The notes under the pieces: model-generated | The model's database searches: none | What the model was told of the DNA's origin: nothing | What the model saw: only the letters and a program-made list of their open reading frames with translations | Assembly (NCBI GenBank): GCA_027488395.1 | Contig: JAIYBT010000015.1 | Coordinates: 1 to 64,000, forward strand | DNA length: 64,000 nt | Direction of reading: 5' to 3' | Origin: Methylophilaceae bacterium | GTDB taxonomy: Bacteria > Pseudomonadota > Gammaproteobacteria > Burkholderiales > Methylophilaceae | Shown here: one piece after another, positions 11,663-24,236 of the stretch | How the letters are laid out: each line of letters opens with the position of its first letter | Position numbering within the stretch: position 1 is the first letter of the stretch | Made by a program: the position numbers and the translations under genes

Positions 11663-12760
11663 ATGGTTCAGCGTTCACCCCACGGTTTTAGCGGCTTAGA
11701 GCACATTTCCACCGCGGTTATCTTGCTCAATACGCAGTTAGAAGTGACTTATGCCAACTCGAGTGCAGAGGTTTTATTTGCGCTAAGCTCAAATCAAATC
11801 ACCGGTCTACATATTCACGAAGTATTTACCAACTGTGAAATTTTAAAAATGGCCGTGACCAATGCGATACAAACCCAAAGCCCTTATCGAGAGCATGAAT
11901 TCCTGCTCAGCACTTCGCGCCAACATACCACTGCGGTGACATGTACCGTGACACCCATATCCACGTCATCCAATCAAGTACCAGAAGACATGTTGATTTT
12001 GGAGTTTGTGCAAATGGATCAACAATTACGGATTGCCCGTGAAGAACGGATGTTGATTCAACAACAAGCAAACTCGGAATTACTGCGAAACTTGGCACAT
12101 GAGATTCGTAATCCTCTAGGTGGTCTGCGTGGCGCGGCGCAATTATTAGAGTTTGAATTGCCACAACCCAGCCTTAAGGAATACACACAAGTCATCATCA
12201 AAGAAGCCGATCGCCTGCATAGCTTAATGGATCGCTTATTAGCGCCCCATCGCGTGCCTAAATACGAACCCACCAATATCCATGAGGTACTCGAGCGGGT
12301 GCGGAGTTTATTGTTGGCTGAATCGCCGCATCATATTCGTGTTATCCGCGATTACGACACCAGCTTACCGTTATTAATTGGCGACCGTGAAAAACTGATT
12401 CAAACCGTTTTAAACATTGCGCGTAATGCAGTACAAGCCATGTTGCAACACAAAACAAAAGACGCCAGCATCACGTTTCGCACCCGCGCGGAACGCCAAA
12501 TCACGCTTGCGCGTAAACGCTATCGGGTTGGGATTCATTTAGAAATTATTGATAATGGCCCTGGTATTCCAGCAGATATCAAAGAACGTATTTTTTACCC
12601 CTTGGTTTCGGGCCGTGAAGGCGGTACTGGCTTAGGGCTTGCGTTAGCACAAACTTTTATTACACAACACCACGGCATGATAGATTGTGACTCAGAGCCA
12701 GGCAAAACTGTTTTTCATATTCTGCTACCGATAGAGAGTACGCAGCTTAAATCATTATAA
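11663..12760 (+). CDS. glnL: nitrogen regulation sensor histidine kinase NtrB/GlnL
   Basis: PAS domain, LRNLAHEIRNPLGGLRGAAQLLE H-box, ATPase GTGLGLALAQ; start assigned at the ATG at 11663. Confidence 0.93.
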   Translation: MVQRSPHGFSGLEHISTAVILLNTQLEVTYANSSAEVLFALSSNQITGLHIHEVFTNCEILKMAVTNAIQTQSPYREHEFLLSTSRQHTTAVTCTVTPISTSSNQVPEDMLILEFVQMDQQLRIAREERMLIQQQANSELLRNLAHEIRNPLGGLRGAAQLLEFELPQPSLKEYTQVIIKEADRLHSLMDRLLAPHRVPKYEPTNIHEVLERVRSLLLAESPHHIRVIRDYDTSLPLLIGDREKLIQTVLNIARNAVQAMLQHKTKDASITFRTRAERQITLARKRYRVGIHLEIIDNGPGIPADIKERIFYPLVSGREGGTGLGLALAQTFITQHHGMIDCDSEPGKTVFHILLPIESTQLKSL

Positions 12761-12779
12761 AAATTGAAGAGAAGAGACC

Positions 12780-14171
12780 ATGAAACCAATTTGGATTTTA
12801 GACGACGATAAATCTATCCGCTGGGTATTTGAAAAAGCGCTCGCCCGCACCGATTTTGATTTTAAAACCTTTTCATCCCCCGCAGAGGCACTGTCAGCGT
12901 TGCAACGAGAGCAACCCCAAGTCGTGGTCAGTGATATACGCATGCCCAATGGCTCTGGTTTAGACTTTTTATCCGAAATCAAACGGCTTCATCCCGAAAT
13001 TCCCGTCATTATCATGACTGCTTATTCTGATTTAGAAAGCGCAGTCGCCGCCTTTCAAGGCGGTGCGTTTGAATATTTAGCCAAACCGTTTGATGTTGAG
13101 CAAGCTATCGACATTATTAAACGAGCCGTCGATGAAAGTATGCGCCAAGCGGTTGATACGGTTGAAGACAGTGGCCCAACCCCAGAAATTATTGGTCAAG
13201 CCCCTTCCATGCAAGAAGTGTTTCGCGCTATTGGCCGCTTAAGTCGCTCACATTCAACCGTGCTAATCAACGGTGAATCAGGTAGTGGTAAAGAGCTAGT
13301 GGCTAGCGCCTTGCACCGCCACAGCCCGCGCGCTGACAAGCCCTTTATTGCGATCAATACCGCTGCTATCCCTAAAGATTTGTTGGAATCTGAATTATTT
13401 GGCCATGAACGTGGCGCCTTTACTGGCGCGGCAGCTGCAAGACGTGGCCGCTTTGAACAAGCGGACAACGGCACCCTATTTTTAGATGAAATTGGTGATA
13501 TGCCAGCAGACCTGCAAACACGGCTATTGCGCGTGTTATCCGACGGCCAATTTTATCGCGTGGGTGGCCATCAACCGATTAAAGTCAATGTGCGCGTCAT
13601 CGCCGCTACCCACCAAGATTTAGAAGAACGGGTTAAAAATGGCTTGTTCCGAGAGGACTTATTTCACCGCTTAAACGTGATACGGCTGCGTTTGCCGGCC
13701 TTACGTGAGCGCCGTGAGGATATCCCCTTACTTACCAAACATTTTCTCGCCCATAGCGCGCAACAATTGGGGGTAGAACCCAAGCAATTATCACAAGCAG
13801 CCATTAAATATTTAATGTCGGTCAATTGGAGTGGCAACGTCCGTCAATTAGAAAACGTCTGCCATTGGCTTACCGTGATGGCGCCTGGCCAAAACGTTGA
13901 TGTCACCGATTTACCGCCAGAACTCAAGGAAGACAGTAGCAAAGTAAGCGCCAGTGGCTCATGGCAAGAAGCGTTAGGCCAAGAAGTGACCGATGCCTTA
14001 AATCGCGGTGAAACCAATATTTTAGAAGCTAAAACCAAGGATTTTGAACGCATCTTAATAACACGCGCCCTCACCCACACCGATGGCCGTCGCATAGAAG
14101 CGGCTAACCAACTAGGTATGGGTAGAAACACGCTCACACGCAAAATTCAAGAATTAGGGATAGATGATTAA
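12780..14171 (+). CDS. glnG: nitrogen regulation response regulator NtrC/GlnG
   Basis: Receiver domain; sigma54 AAA+ GESGSGKELVASALHRHSPR and ELFGHERGAFTGA; Fis HTH. Confidence 0.96.
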   Translation: MKPIWILDDDKSIRWVFEKALARTDFDFKTFSSPAEALSALQREQPQVVVSDIRMPNGSGLDFLSEIKRLHPEIPVIIMTAYSDLESAVAAFQGGAFEYLAKPFDVEQAIDIIKRAVDESMRQAVDTVEDSGPTPEIIGQAPSMQEVFRAIGRLSRSHSTVLINGESGSGKELVASALHRHSPRADKPFIAINTAAIPKDLLESELFGHERGAFTGAAAARRGRFEQADNGTLFLDEIGDMPADLQTRLLRVLSDGQFYRVGGHQPIKVNVRVIAATHQDLEERVKNGLFREDLFHRLNVIRLRLPALRERREDIPLLTKHFLAHSAQQLGVEPKQLSQAAIKYLMSVNWSGNVRQLENVCHWLTVMAPGQNVDVTDLPPELKEDSSKVSASGSWQEALGQEVTDALNRGETNILEAKTKDFERILITRALTHTDGRRIEAANQLGMGRNTLTRKIQELGIDD

Positions 14172-14839
14172 AGCGCTTGGTTTTTTACTCTAAGTAGTGG
14201 AAAAGAGCTTTGTTTATTGGCATCAATTTTTTTCACAAAAAACACTTGAGCTAAACGCGCATTTTGCGGCGTATCCCCAAAAAAATCATTGGCGCAATGA
14301 TGGATATCGCCTTCAAATAAAATCAACGAGTTATACACATTGTTCACGCGCACAACCTCATCAAACATGTCGTGATACGAAAAATCGATGGGTGCTTTGT
14401 TTTTAAAGTGCTCGTCGTTTTCTTTAATGATTTTCCAATATAACGCTTCGTCATATTTTGCATTTTTTCTAAAGAGAGAAGTGCCTGCATTGAGCGGGGC
14501 ATCTGGGGTTAAATACAACACCCCTGCAAATACTGTGTTGGCATCTTGGTGTATCAAACCACGGCCATACTCACCTTCAACAATCTGAAAGCTTGTATCA
14601 ATTTGCCAGCGCATTACATCGTGTTCAGGCAAATGAAAAACAGTGATGAGTTTTTTGCATACTTTCTCGTACAAAGATTGACTCAACTCACGCAATTCTT
14701 TGGTGCGGCTGCCAGGAAATACATAATTAATACCTTTAATTTCATGGCAATAGGTATATTTCTGCGCCAGCGCATACTTTCTGATTTCATCAGGATTTTC
14801 ATAAAAATCTGATATCACGGTGACTGGATATAACTTCAT
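14168..14839 (-). CDS. putative 2-oxoglutarate/Fe(II)-dependent oxygenase (DUF6445-like)
   Basis: HxD (LIHQDAN), distal H (DIHHCAN), then NARLAQVFFV arginine: facial-triad pattern. Confidence 0.55.
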   Translation of the reverse strand: MKLYPVTVISDFYENPDEIRKYALAQKYTYCHEIKGINYVFPGSRTKELRELSQSLYEKVCKKLITVFHLPEHDVMRWQIDTSFQIVEGEYGRGLIHQDANTVFAGVLYLTPDAPLNAGTSLFRKNAKYDEALYWKIIKENDEHFKNKAPIDFSYHDMFDEVVRVNNVYNSLILFEGDIHHCANDFFGDTPQNARLAQVFFVKKIDANKQSSFPLLRVKNQAL

Positions 14840-14890
14840 AAGTATCTAATATTGGTTTTTATCGATATGCAGTATAGCAAAATAGGCAAT

Positions 14891-14920
14891 AAAAAACGGC
14901 AACCGAAGTTGCCGTTTTTA
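14891..14920. terminator. intrinsic terminator between convergently oriented and same-strand genes
   Basis: AAAACGGCAAC-cgaa-GTTGCCGTTTTT. Confidence 0.85.
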
Positions 14921-14957
14921 TATGCTTATAGTTTTAACAGGTTGCCCTGTCTTTCAA

Positions 14958-16214
14958 CTAGAAGAATAAGATTGCACCTAAAGATACTGTTTTTGCTTTA
15001 GCACTTAAAGTTGATGCATTTACGCGATCTAATTCACGCTCTGATTCAGCGTACTCAGCAACCAAGTTCAAATGCTTAGTCAATGGGTGGTAAGCACCAA
15101 CTACCCACATTGAGTCTTTGATTTCGTCAAAAGTATCAACGGTGTTACCGTCAAGCTTTGATTCACCCCATGAAACACCTAGTTTTGTACCAACACCTGG
15201 GATTACATAAGTACCTTGAACATAGTAACCATCTGAGTCACGACGTTTACCAGTTGAGTCAAAACCTTGAGCAAATTGAACTGTTTGACCAATACCGCGA
15301 CCATCGTAGAAGTAACCAGTTAAACCAAAACCAGCAACATTAACAGTTGCACCGATGTCAAATGCTGTTGCACGATCATCTTTACCAACTGTTGTTGAAG
15401 CTGAGCTTTGTAAATCTTCAAATTTCTGAGTAATTGCAGAAACCCAAACTTTACCAGCTACATCACCAGTGAACTCATAAGATGCTTTAGCTTCGTATGC
15501 GCTTTGTGAACCACCGCGTTTGCCAGAGAATGCGTTTGAATCACCGTTTGCAGCTTGTAAGCTTGTTGATGCATCAAATGCTTGAGTTAAACCAGCAGTA
15601 AATTGGAAACCGTTCCAGTTTGGTGAGGTGTAAGCAATTTGTGATTTCCAGTCAGCATAGATAAAACCAGTACCGATACGACCTAAAGTAGTGGTGTTAC
15701 CTGCTAATGAACCAGCGCCTGAACCAACGCCTAATAATGTCATGTCGTTCAAAATCGCATCAGATGCAAAGATACCTAAATCTTTACCTAATTTGAAAGA
15801 ACCCCATGATGCATCACCGAAAGTCAAGAATGCTTGACGATTTTCTTGGTTACCAGTACGGCCATTTGTTGAACCGTTTTGAATACCAGATTGTACTGTT
15901 GAAGCACCTGGGTTGATGCTGATAGTGAAACCAACATCTAAATCGTTTTGACGTGTTTTACCAGATACTGATAAGTAGTTTGGCAACAAACCAGTTGTAA
16001 TGTTGTTTGTTGTATCAGCATTACCATCACCTAAACCTAAAGGCGCTGCACCAGCACCAGTGTCACCACTGAAACGTGTTGATGTGTAGTATGCATTAAC
16101 AATACCACCGATGTCCAAAGTCCAGTCACCGGCTGGAATTACGATACCAGCTTGTGCGCTAGAAGCGGCAGCCAATAATGCTGCAGCAACTGCTACGTTT
16201 AATTTTGTGTTCAT
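14958..16214 (-). CDS. outer-membrane porin
   Basis: Signal peptide MNTKLNVAVAAALLAAASSAQA, beta-barrel pattern, C-terminal ...VSLGAILFF. Confidence 0.85.
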   Translation of the reverse strand: MNTKLNVAVAAALLAAASSAQAGIVIPAGDWTLDIGGIVNAYYTSTRFSGDTGAGAAPLGLGDGNADTTNNITTGLLPNYLSVSGKTRQNDLDVGFTISINPGASTVQSGIQNGSTNGRTGNQENRQAFLTFGDASWGSFKLGKDLGIFASDAILNDMTLLGVGSGAGSLAGNTTTLGRIGTGFIYADWKSQIAYTSPNWNGFQFTAGLTQAFDASTSLQAANGDSNAFSGKRGGSQSAYEAKASYEFTGDVAGKVWVSAITQKFEDLQSSASTTVGKDDRATAFDIGATVNVAGFGLTGYFYDGRGIGQTVQFAQGFDSTGKRRDSDGYYVQGTYVIPGVGTKLGVSWGESKLDGNTVDTFDEIKDSMWVVGAYHPLTKHLNLVAEYAESERELDRVNASTLSAKAKTVSLGAILFF

Positions 16215-16579
16215 ACGAATCTCCAAAAATGTTGTTTAAACAACTTGTGTAAGGATATTACTTTACGTTAAGTATTAATGACTTAATCGAATTACTTTAA
16301 GAACAATCTCAAAACTATAAGTAGGTTTCAAGAAGGTCACGGCTATTCTTGCAAACTCAGGTGTGATGGTGCAAGTGAATACGTTAAATAGCTGAGTGCT
16401 AGTTTAATTTGTTGTAGATTTGCAACAGATTGAGTGTTTCGCTAGCTTAATAATCGTGGTTTAAGCCAACTTTTACCATTTTATTCTGTGATACCCACAT
16501 TGCGGAGACTGTTAACATATGTTGATTTTTATTTAATCACCTGCAATGATGCAGGCAGTTCATCGCTAGGAGTCGCGAT

Positions 16580-17056
16580 ATGGTCAGTGATATTGAACAA
16601 CGTTCACGTTTTTTAGATACTTTAGATTGGTTGCACCATGTGTTGATTCGGCACGCCAATAGCCTAAACATTGCATTGGTGCGGATTGCGTATGGCACGG
16701 ATAACCGGTTGGGGGAAACCTATGGTGCACCCGAAGCCCTGCGCCAATTAGCAGAGCTGACGTATGATTTAAAAAAATCGTTTCGCAGTTCTGATTTGGT
16801 TGGTCGAGATGGTACCGATTTTTGGATTATTTTTCCGTACACGCCTTTTTCGGACAATGTGCATGAAAAGCTCAAGGCTGTGTTGCAGAAATCCACGCAC
16901 GACAATTTAAATATTGTTGACCGTGAAATTGCCATTTTTGAACTGCCTGGCATTTATGAGGATAAGCATATCGCTGTCAACGATAGCGTGGAGTTGATTC
17001 ATTATTTAAAAACGCATCAAAGCACGTTAGCCAGCCACGTGTTTAAAATCACTTAA
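16580..17056 (+). CDS. degenerate GGDEF-domain-like protein
   Basis: RSSDLVGRDGTDFWIIFP aligns with the (R)GGDEF A-site region, with DGTDF in place of GGDEF. Confidence 0.6.
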   Translation: MVSDIEQRSRFLDTLDWLHHVLIRHANSLNIALVRIAYGTDNRLGETYGAPEALRQLAELTYDLKKSFRSSDLVGRDGTDFWIIFPYTPFSDNVHEKLKAVLQKSTHDNLNIVDREIAIFELPGIYEDKHIAVNDSVELIHYLKTHQSTLASHVFKIT

Positions 17057-17099
17057 TATTTATACCTATATATATGCCGCACACATGCAATTACTATAC

Positions 17100-18137
17100 T
17101 TAGTGTTTCATCAGTGTTTTTAACAAGGTGCGGACTGGGGTCGGAATCGCAGCTTCTATCGCTTCTTCGATTGCAATCCATTGATACTGTGGTGGCAGAC
17201 CATTTGGCTTGCTAAGCACGGTGAGCGGTTGTGGCGTAATGGCGAGTTTAAAATGCGTAAAGCTGTGCCATAACACGGGTAAGGTCTCTTGCGGTTCGGT
17301 CGTTAAATCAAGCACTGATTGTGCAAACTCGGTTGCAATGGCATTGACAGGCGCCTCAGGAAAACTCCATAACCCACCCCAAATGCCTTGACTCGGGCGT
17401 TTTTCAAGCAACACCCTGTGACCTGCCATCACCATTAACATCATCACCGATTTTTCAGGCAATGCCTTGCGTGGTTTAGGCGTGGGCAATTGTGCAACTT
17501 GTTGCGTTTGCCACGCACGACATTCCGATTGCATGGGACACCGCACACACGCTGGACGACTGCGCGTACACAGGGTGGCGCCAAAATCCATCAGGCCTTG
17601 TACATAACTTGGCAAATGCGTGTTGGGTAATAATGATTCTGCCAGCGTCCACAGTTGCTTTTCAATCTGTGGCAAACCAGGCCAACCTTCAATGCCATAA
17701 AGTCGGGCCAACACACGTTTCACATTGCCATCTAAAATCGTTTCGTGTCGATCAAATGCAAACACGGCAATGGCTGCAGCCGTGGAACGGCCTATGCCTT
17801 TGAGCGTTTGCAAGGTGGTGATATCGTGTGGGAAATCACCATTGAAGGTTTCAACGATGGTGCGCGCGGCGTGGTGCAAATTGCGTGCACGCGAGTAATA
17901 GCCCAAGCCACTCCAATGTTGCAATACGTCATCCACGCTTGCTTGCGCCAAAGCTTGCACGGTGGGAAAGCGCGCCATAAAACGGCCGTAATAGCCAATC
18001 ACGGCGCTGACTTGGGTTTGTTGCAACATGATTTCGGATACCCAAATCGCGTATGGGTCACGTGTTTGTTGCCAAGGCAGATCATGTCGTCCGTATTGCT
18101 GTTGCCACGCAATCAGCTTTTGTGCAAATGTACTCAT
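17100..18137 (-). CDS. mutY: A/G-specific adenine glycosylase
   Basis: DLPWQQTRDPYAIWVSEIMLQQTQV; LKGIGRSTAAAI; C-x6-C-x2-C-x5-C cluster. Confidence 0.96.
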   Translation of the reverse strand: MSTFAQKLIAWQQQYGRHDLPWQQTRDPYAIWVSEIMLQQTQVSAVIGYYGRFMARFPTVQALAQASVDDVLQHWSGLGYYSRARNLHHAARTIVETFNGDFPHDITTLQTLKGIGRSTAAAIAVFAFDRHETILDGNVKRVLARLYGIEGWPGLPQIEKQLWTLAESLLPNTHLPSYVQGLMDFGATLCTRSRPACVRCPMQSECRAWQTQQVAQLPTPKPRKALPEKSVMMLMVMAGHRVLLEKRPSQGIWGGLWSFPEAPVNAIATEFAQSVLDLTTEPQETLPVLWHSFTHFKLAITPQPLTVLSKPNGLPPQYQWIAIEEAIEAAIPTPVRTLLKTLMKH

Positions 18138-18224
18138 GTCACGATGTGCTGATGACAGCCCATCTCCCGCTTAAAACCATCCAACGCAATCTGGTTTTTA
18201 ATAAATTTGAAAGCAAGCACTCAA

Positions 18225-20918
18225 TTAAAAATTGAGTAATTTTTTAAGCGCTTTTTGCTTGAGATCTTCTTTCGGTGCGGCCTCACCATTGGGCGCAGGC
18301 GTATCTTTGCTCGCACCACCATTGAGTAGGCCTTTGAGTGCATCTGCTTTATTCTCACCGCCAAGCAACGACTTTACCGCGCCTGCTTTATCGCCGCCGA
18401 GTTTGTTGGATAACGCATCCAATGCCGCTGATTTGGCTAACGCTTGCCCCATGGCTGCCATATCAATACTAAATTTTGGCGCAGCAAACGTTCCCGTGAC
18501 TTTTATCGGGATCGACACACTGCCTAACTGATCGGCATCTTTGCCGCCTTGGCCTTTGAGTGAGTTCACCAGCGTCGGCTTAGCCAGATAATTGATTTGT
18601 TCTTTGCCAATATCAATCTCCCCGCGGCTCTCGCCTTTGGGTAATCTAAAAATAGGCGCTTTCATGGCTAAATCTTCGTTGTGTGCAACGCCATTTTTAA
18701 TCTGAAAACTGGCAGTGAGTTCACTAAAATCAGTTTTTTTGGTTTCATCGGCAGCGGTGTTAGCTTGCCCTTTTAACAGACTTAATTTGGATTTTGCATC
18801 ACGGATGGTGCCTGCAATATCAATGCCTTTGACCGCGCCATCCGCCATCAGCAACTCAACCGACCCGCCCAGCGACTTTTTTAATGCAGTCACCGTATTT
18901 CCTTGAGCGCTCACATCTAACTTTAAATTGCCATTCCCAGACAGCATGTCGTTATTGATGGTCTCGTTCAATAGCTGGCCAACCGCAATATGCTGAATGC
19001 TTTGGGCGATCTGCACCACAGGCGTCGCGCGCGCATCCAGCTTGACTTGACCTCGCACGCTGCCTTGAAACACATCGACGTCTAAGGGATTTAAACTGGC
19101 CACACCATCGTTGGCTTTCAACCCAATATTGATATTTTTGGCTTCGGTTTTGCCATATTTAAGCTGACCGACACGAATATTGCCTTGGGCGTTTAACGCT
19201 TTTAACGCAGATAAATCGATCGGCTGTTCGGGCGTATCCGCTTTGGCCGTTTGCGTAGGCGTCGGTTTGGCGGCTTGCGCTGGCAAATAGCGGTTTAAAT
19301 CGAGCTTATCGATATTTAAATTAAAGGTGTACAAAGGCTTGGCAAATTGACTGATGGCAAAGTTGCCTTGAATGCGGGTATCATCCAGTTTGACATCCAA
19401 CCCTTGCAACGCCAATTGTTGGCCATTGGCTTTTACAGCAACATTCAAACCGGTCAAGGTATAGGGCTGATACAGAATTTTACCAATATTGATGCTGCCA
19501 TCGAGGAACAAGGTCTTCAGCGCAGACAAATCTGCCGGTTGATTGCTTGCGGATGGTTTGGGTTTGCTGGCTTTATCCGCGGGCTGCTGCGCCTGATCAC
19601 CCAATAAAGCAGTCAAATTCAGCGTATCTGCATGCAACTTAAAGCCTATGTGCGGGGTTTGAAAACCAGCTGCTTTTACTTCGCCGTCTAACTTAGTCTC
19701 GGCTAACGTCAGTTTAAATTGAGACTCGGCGGTTTCTTTTTTTACATCCGCGTGTGCTGCCAGCGTAAATGCACCTTGCATTTCACCTTTGGGTACTGCG
19801 GGATCTTTGATGTTCAATTGCCCCGCCAACGCAGGTACATCAAAAATTAAATCGGTTAAATTTGCTTTTACTGGCGAGCTAAAATGCCCGGTTAAGCGAC
19901 GAGCGCCTGCTGTTTGTTGAATATCTGCCGTAATGCCTTTGCTTTCCACTGCCTGCTGATTGCCAGTTAACGCAGCGAGGGTGACTTGCAGGGTTAAGGT
20001 TTGCGCGTGACCTGATTGATTCAACGCTAATATGACTTTTTCGCTAGCGATGCGTTGGGCGTTGAGGGTCACGCGAGGTGCTTCTAACTTCACTTCACGC
20101 GCGACACCCTGAAAATCACCGGTCATTGCAATGTTTAAGCCATCCACTGCGAATGCTGGTTGGCTCATGTCCATATCTACATTGCCCAAAGCAGACAGTT
20201 TGACGGCTTTACCATCAAGCACCGCGCCCTCCAAGCCTGCCGTTAGGCCTTTCACCACATAATGTTTTGCCTCTGGATCGACCATGATATTGGCTGATAG
20301 CTTGGCATTAACATCCACCAATGGTTGATTTGCAGTGACATGAAAATCGAGCGCAAGATCAAATGGCGTTTTTAATGCGACTTGGCCAGTGGTGAGATTG
20401 AATTGATCGACTTGATAGCGTGCGCCCGTTGCTTCTTGCGCAAAACTGGCCTGGGTATTGGTAATCTTGATGCCTTGAATATCAAAATCAATCGGTTGCG
20501 ATGGATCTTCCTCTTCTTTGTTGAGTAAATCATCAAAGTTAAAACTACCATCTTTGCGCTGAATCACGCTGATTTGTGCACCATCCAAATACACGGTGTC
20601 GACCACAATTTGTTTTTTTAATAAAGGCAACAACGCCAAGGCGACTTTGGCACTTTTAATGCTGGCAAACGGCTGTGTGGATTGATATTCAGATAATTTA
20701 ATTTCACCTAAATCGGCGCCAATTTTTGGCCAAAAGCTAAGCTTAATATCGCCATTAATGGTGAGCGTACGTTGTTTTTTTTCTTTGACCAAATCAATCA
20801 CGGTGGATTTGTAATCATTTGGGTTAAATGTCACCGCCAAATAAATAAGCAACACCACGAGTACGGCAATGACGCCGCCAACACTTAACACTATTTTTTG
20901 AAGCAAACTGCGGTTCAT
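18225..20918 (-). CDS. asmA: AsmA family protein
   Basis: N-terminal TM, long AsmA-type repeats; start ATG at 20918 (MNRSLLQKIVLSVGG). Confidence 0.88.
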   Translation of the reverse strand: MNRSLLQKIVLSVGGVIAVLVVLLIYLAVTFNPNDYKSTVIDLVKEKKQRTLTINGDIKLSFWPKIGADLGEIKLSEYQSTQPFASIKSAKVALALLPLLKKQIVVDTVYLDGAQISVIQRKDGSFNFDDLLNKEEEDPSQPIDFDIQGIKITNTQASFAQEATGARYQVDQFNLTTGQVALKTPFDLALDFHVTANQPLVDVNAKLSANIMVDPEAKHYVVKGLTAGLEGAVLDGKAVKLSALGNVDMDMSQPAFAVDGLNIAMTGDFQGVAREVKLEAPRVTLNAQRIASEKVILALNQSGHAQTLTLQVTLAALTGNQQAVESKGITADIQQTAGARRLTGHFSSPVKANLTDLIFDVPALAGQLNIKDPAVPKGEMQGAFTLAAHADVKKETAESQFKLTLAETKLDGEVKAAGFQTPHIGFKLHADTLNLTALLGDQAQQPADKASKPKPSASNQPADLSALKTLFLDGSINIGKILYQPYTLTGLNVAVKANGQQLALQGLDVKLDDTRIQGNFAISQFAKPLYTFNLNIDKLDLNRYLPAQAAKPTPTQTAKADTPEQPIDLSALKALNAQGNIRVGQLKYGKTEAKNINIGLKANDGVASLNPLDVDVFQGSVRGQVKLDARATPVVQIAQSIQHIAVGQLLNETINNDMLSGNGNLKLDVSAQGNTVTALKKSLGGSVELLMADGAVKGIDIAGTIRDAKSKLSLLKGQANTAADETKKTDFSELTASFQIKNGVAHNEDLAMKAPIFRLPKGESRGEIDIGKEQINYLAKPTLVNSLKGQGGKDADQLGSVSIPIKVTGTFAAPKFSIDMAAMGQALAKSAALDALSNKLGGDKAGAVKSLLGGENKADALKGLLNGGASKDTPAPNGEAAPKEDLKQKALKKLLNF

Positions 20919-20950
20919 GAGGGTGTTCCTTAGCAAAGACGAGGCGGTAT

Positions 20951-21754
20951 TTAGTGTGCAAAAAACAACAAAATAAACAGACCAAACACAATACGGTACC
21001 ATGCAAATACGGCAAATGAATGTTGGCCGACAAACTTAATCAGGGCGCGAATCACCACCAGCGCAGATAAAAATGCGGTGATAAAGCCTACCGCAAAAAT
21101 CGGCAGATCTGCCAACGATAGTAAGTCGCGTGCTTTTAATAAATCATAGCCAGTGGCAGCAAACATAATTGGCAAGGCTAAAAAGAAAGAAAATTCAGTG
21201 GCGGTTAGGCGATGCAAGCCAAAACACATCCCCCCTAAAATGGTGGCGCCTGAGCGGGATACGCCTGGGATTAACGCCAACGATTGCGCAAAGCCTATTT
21301 GCAAGGCTTGCTTGAGGCTGATCTGATCGATATCGCGCACGCGACCAGCTGGCACATATTTTTCGATGACTAAAATCAACACACCACCCACAATCAAGGC
21401 AATGCCGACGGTAAACGATGAGAACAAATAAGCTTTAATCTGATGATGAAAGGCGAGGCCAAGCAACGCGGCTGGCAGAAAAGCAACCATTAAATTCCGC
21501 ACTAAATGTTGGGCGTTGGGATCGGTTTGAATCCGTTGTACCGTTTGGAATAAGCGCTGCCTAAACTCCACACACACCGCTAAAATGGCACCGAGTTGGA
21601 TCATAATTTCAAACACATCGCGTTTGTCTTTATCCAAAAAGTTGAGCCACTCCCCCGCAATGATTAAATGACCCGTGCTACTCACCGGTAAAAATTCGGT
21701 CGCGCCTTCGACCAGGCCCATGATCACGGCCTTCAGCAGTAATAAAATATCCAT
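20951..21754 (-). CDS. uppP: undecaprenyl-diphosphate phosphatase
   Basis: VEGATEFLPVSSTGHLI; PGVSRSGATI. Confidence 0.97.
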   Translation of the reverse strand: MDILLLLKAVIMGLVEGATEFLPVSSTGHLIIAGEWLNFLDKDKRDVFEIMIQLGAILAVCVEFRQRLFQTVQRIQTDPNAQHLVRNLMVAFLPAALLGLAFHHQIKAYLFSSFTVGIALIVGGVLILVIEKYVPAGRVRDIDQISLKQALQIGFAQSLALIPGVSRSGATILGGMCFGLHRLTATEFSFFLALPIMFAATGYDLLKARDLLSLADLPIFAVGFITAFLSALVVIRALIKFVGQHSFAVFAWYRIVFGLFILLFFAH

Positions 21755-21820
21755 GCCGTTATTCTAGCAGAGGGCATCGCCATGGTGCGGTTTGCGACAT
21801 CGTTAGATGCAAGACAGATA

Positions 21821-21852
21821 AAAAAAGCGCCTTGATTTCGCAAGGCGCTTTT
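21821..21852. terminator. intrinsic terminator downstream of katG
   Basis: AAAAGCGCCTTG-atttcg-CAAGGCGCTTTT. Confidence 0.85.
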
Positions 21853-21886
21853 ACTTGTTGGCGTGCTTATGCCAATTTAATAGCGA

Positions 21887-24076
<2,190 letters not shown>

Positions 24077-24236
24077 TTACCCTTTCTTAATAATGGTGCA
24101 ATGGCTTGGTATTTAAATCCTGAGCACCGCTTGAAAACTTGCTTGCGTTACCAAACATTGAAGGCTGGCAACGATGTTTTGCAATTTACAATACCTGTTT
24201 TTTGTTGACTATCCTATTTTATCCTACACGCTCGCC

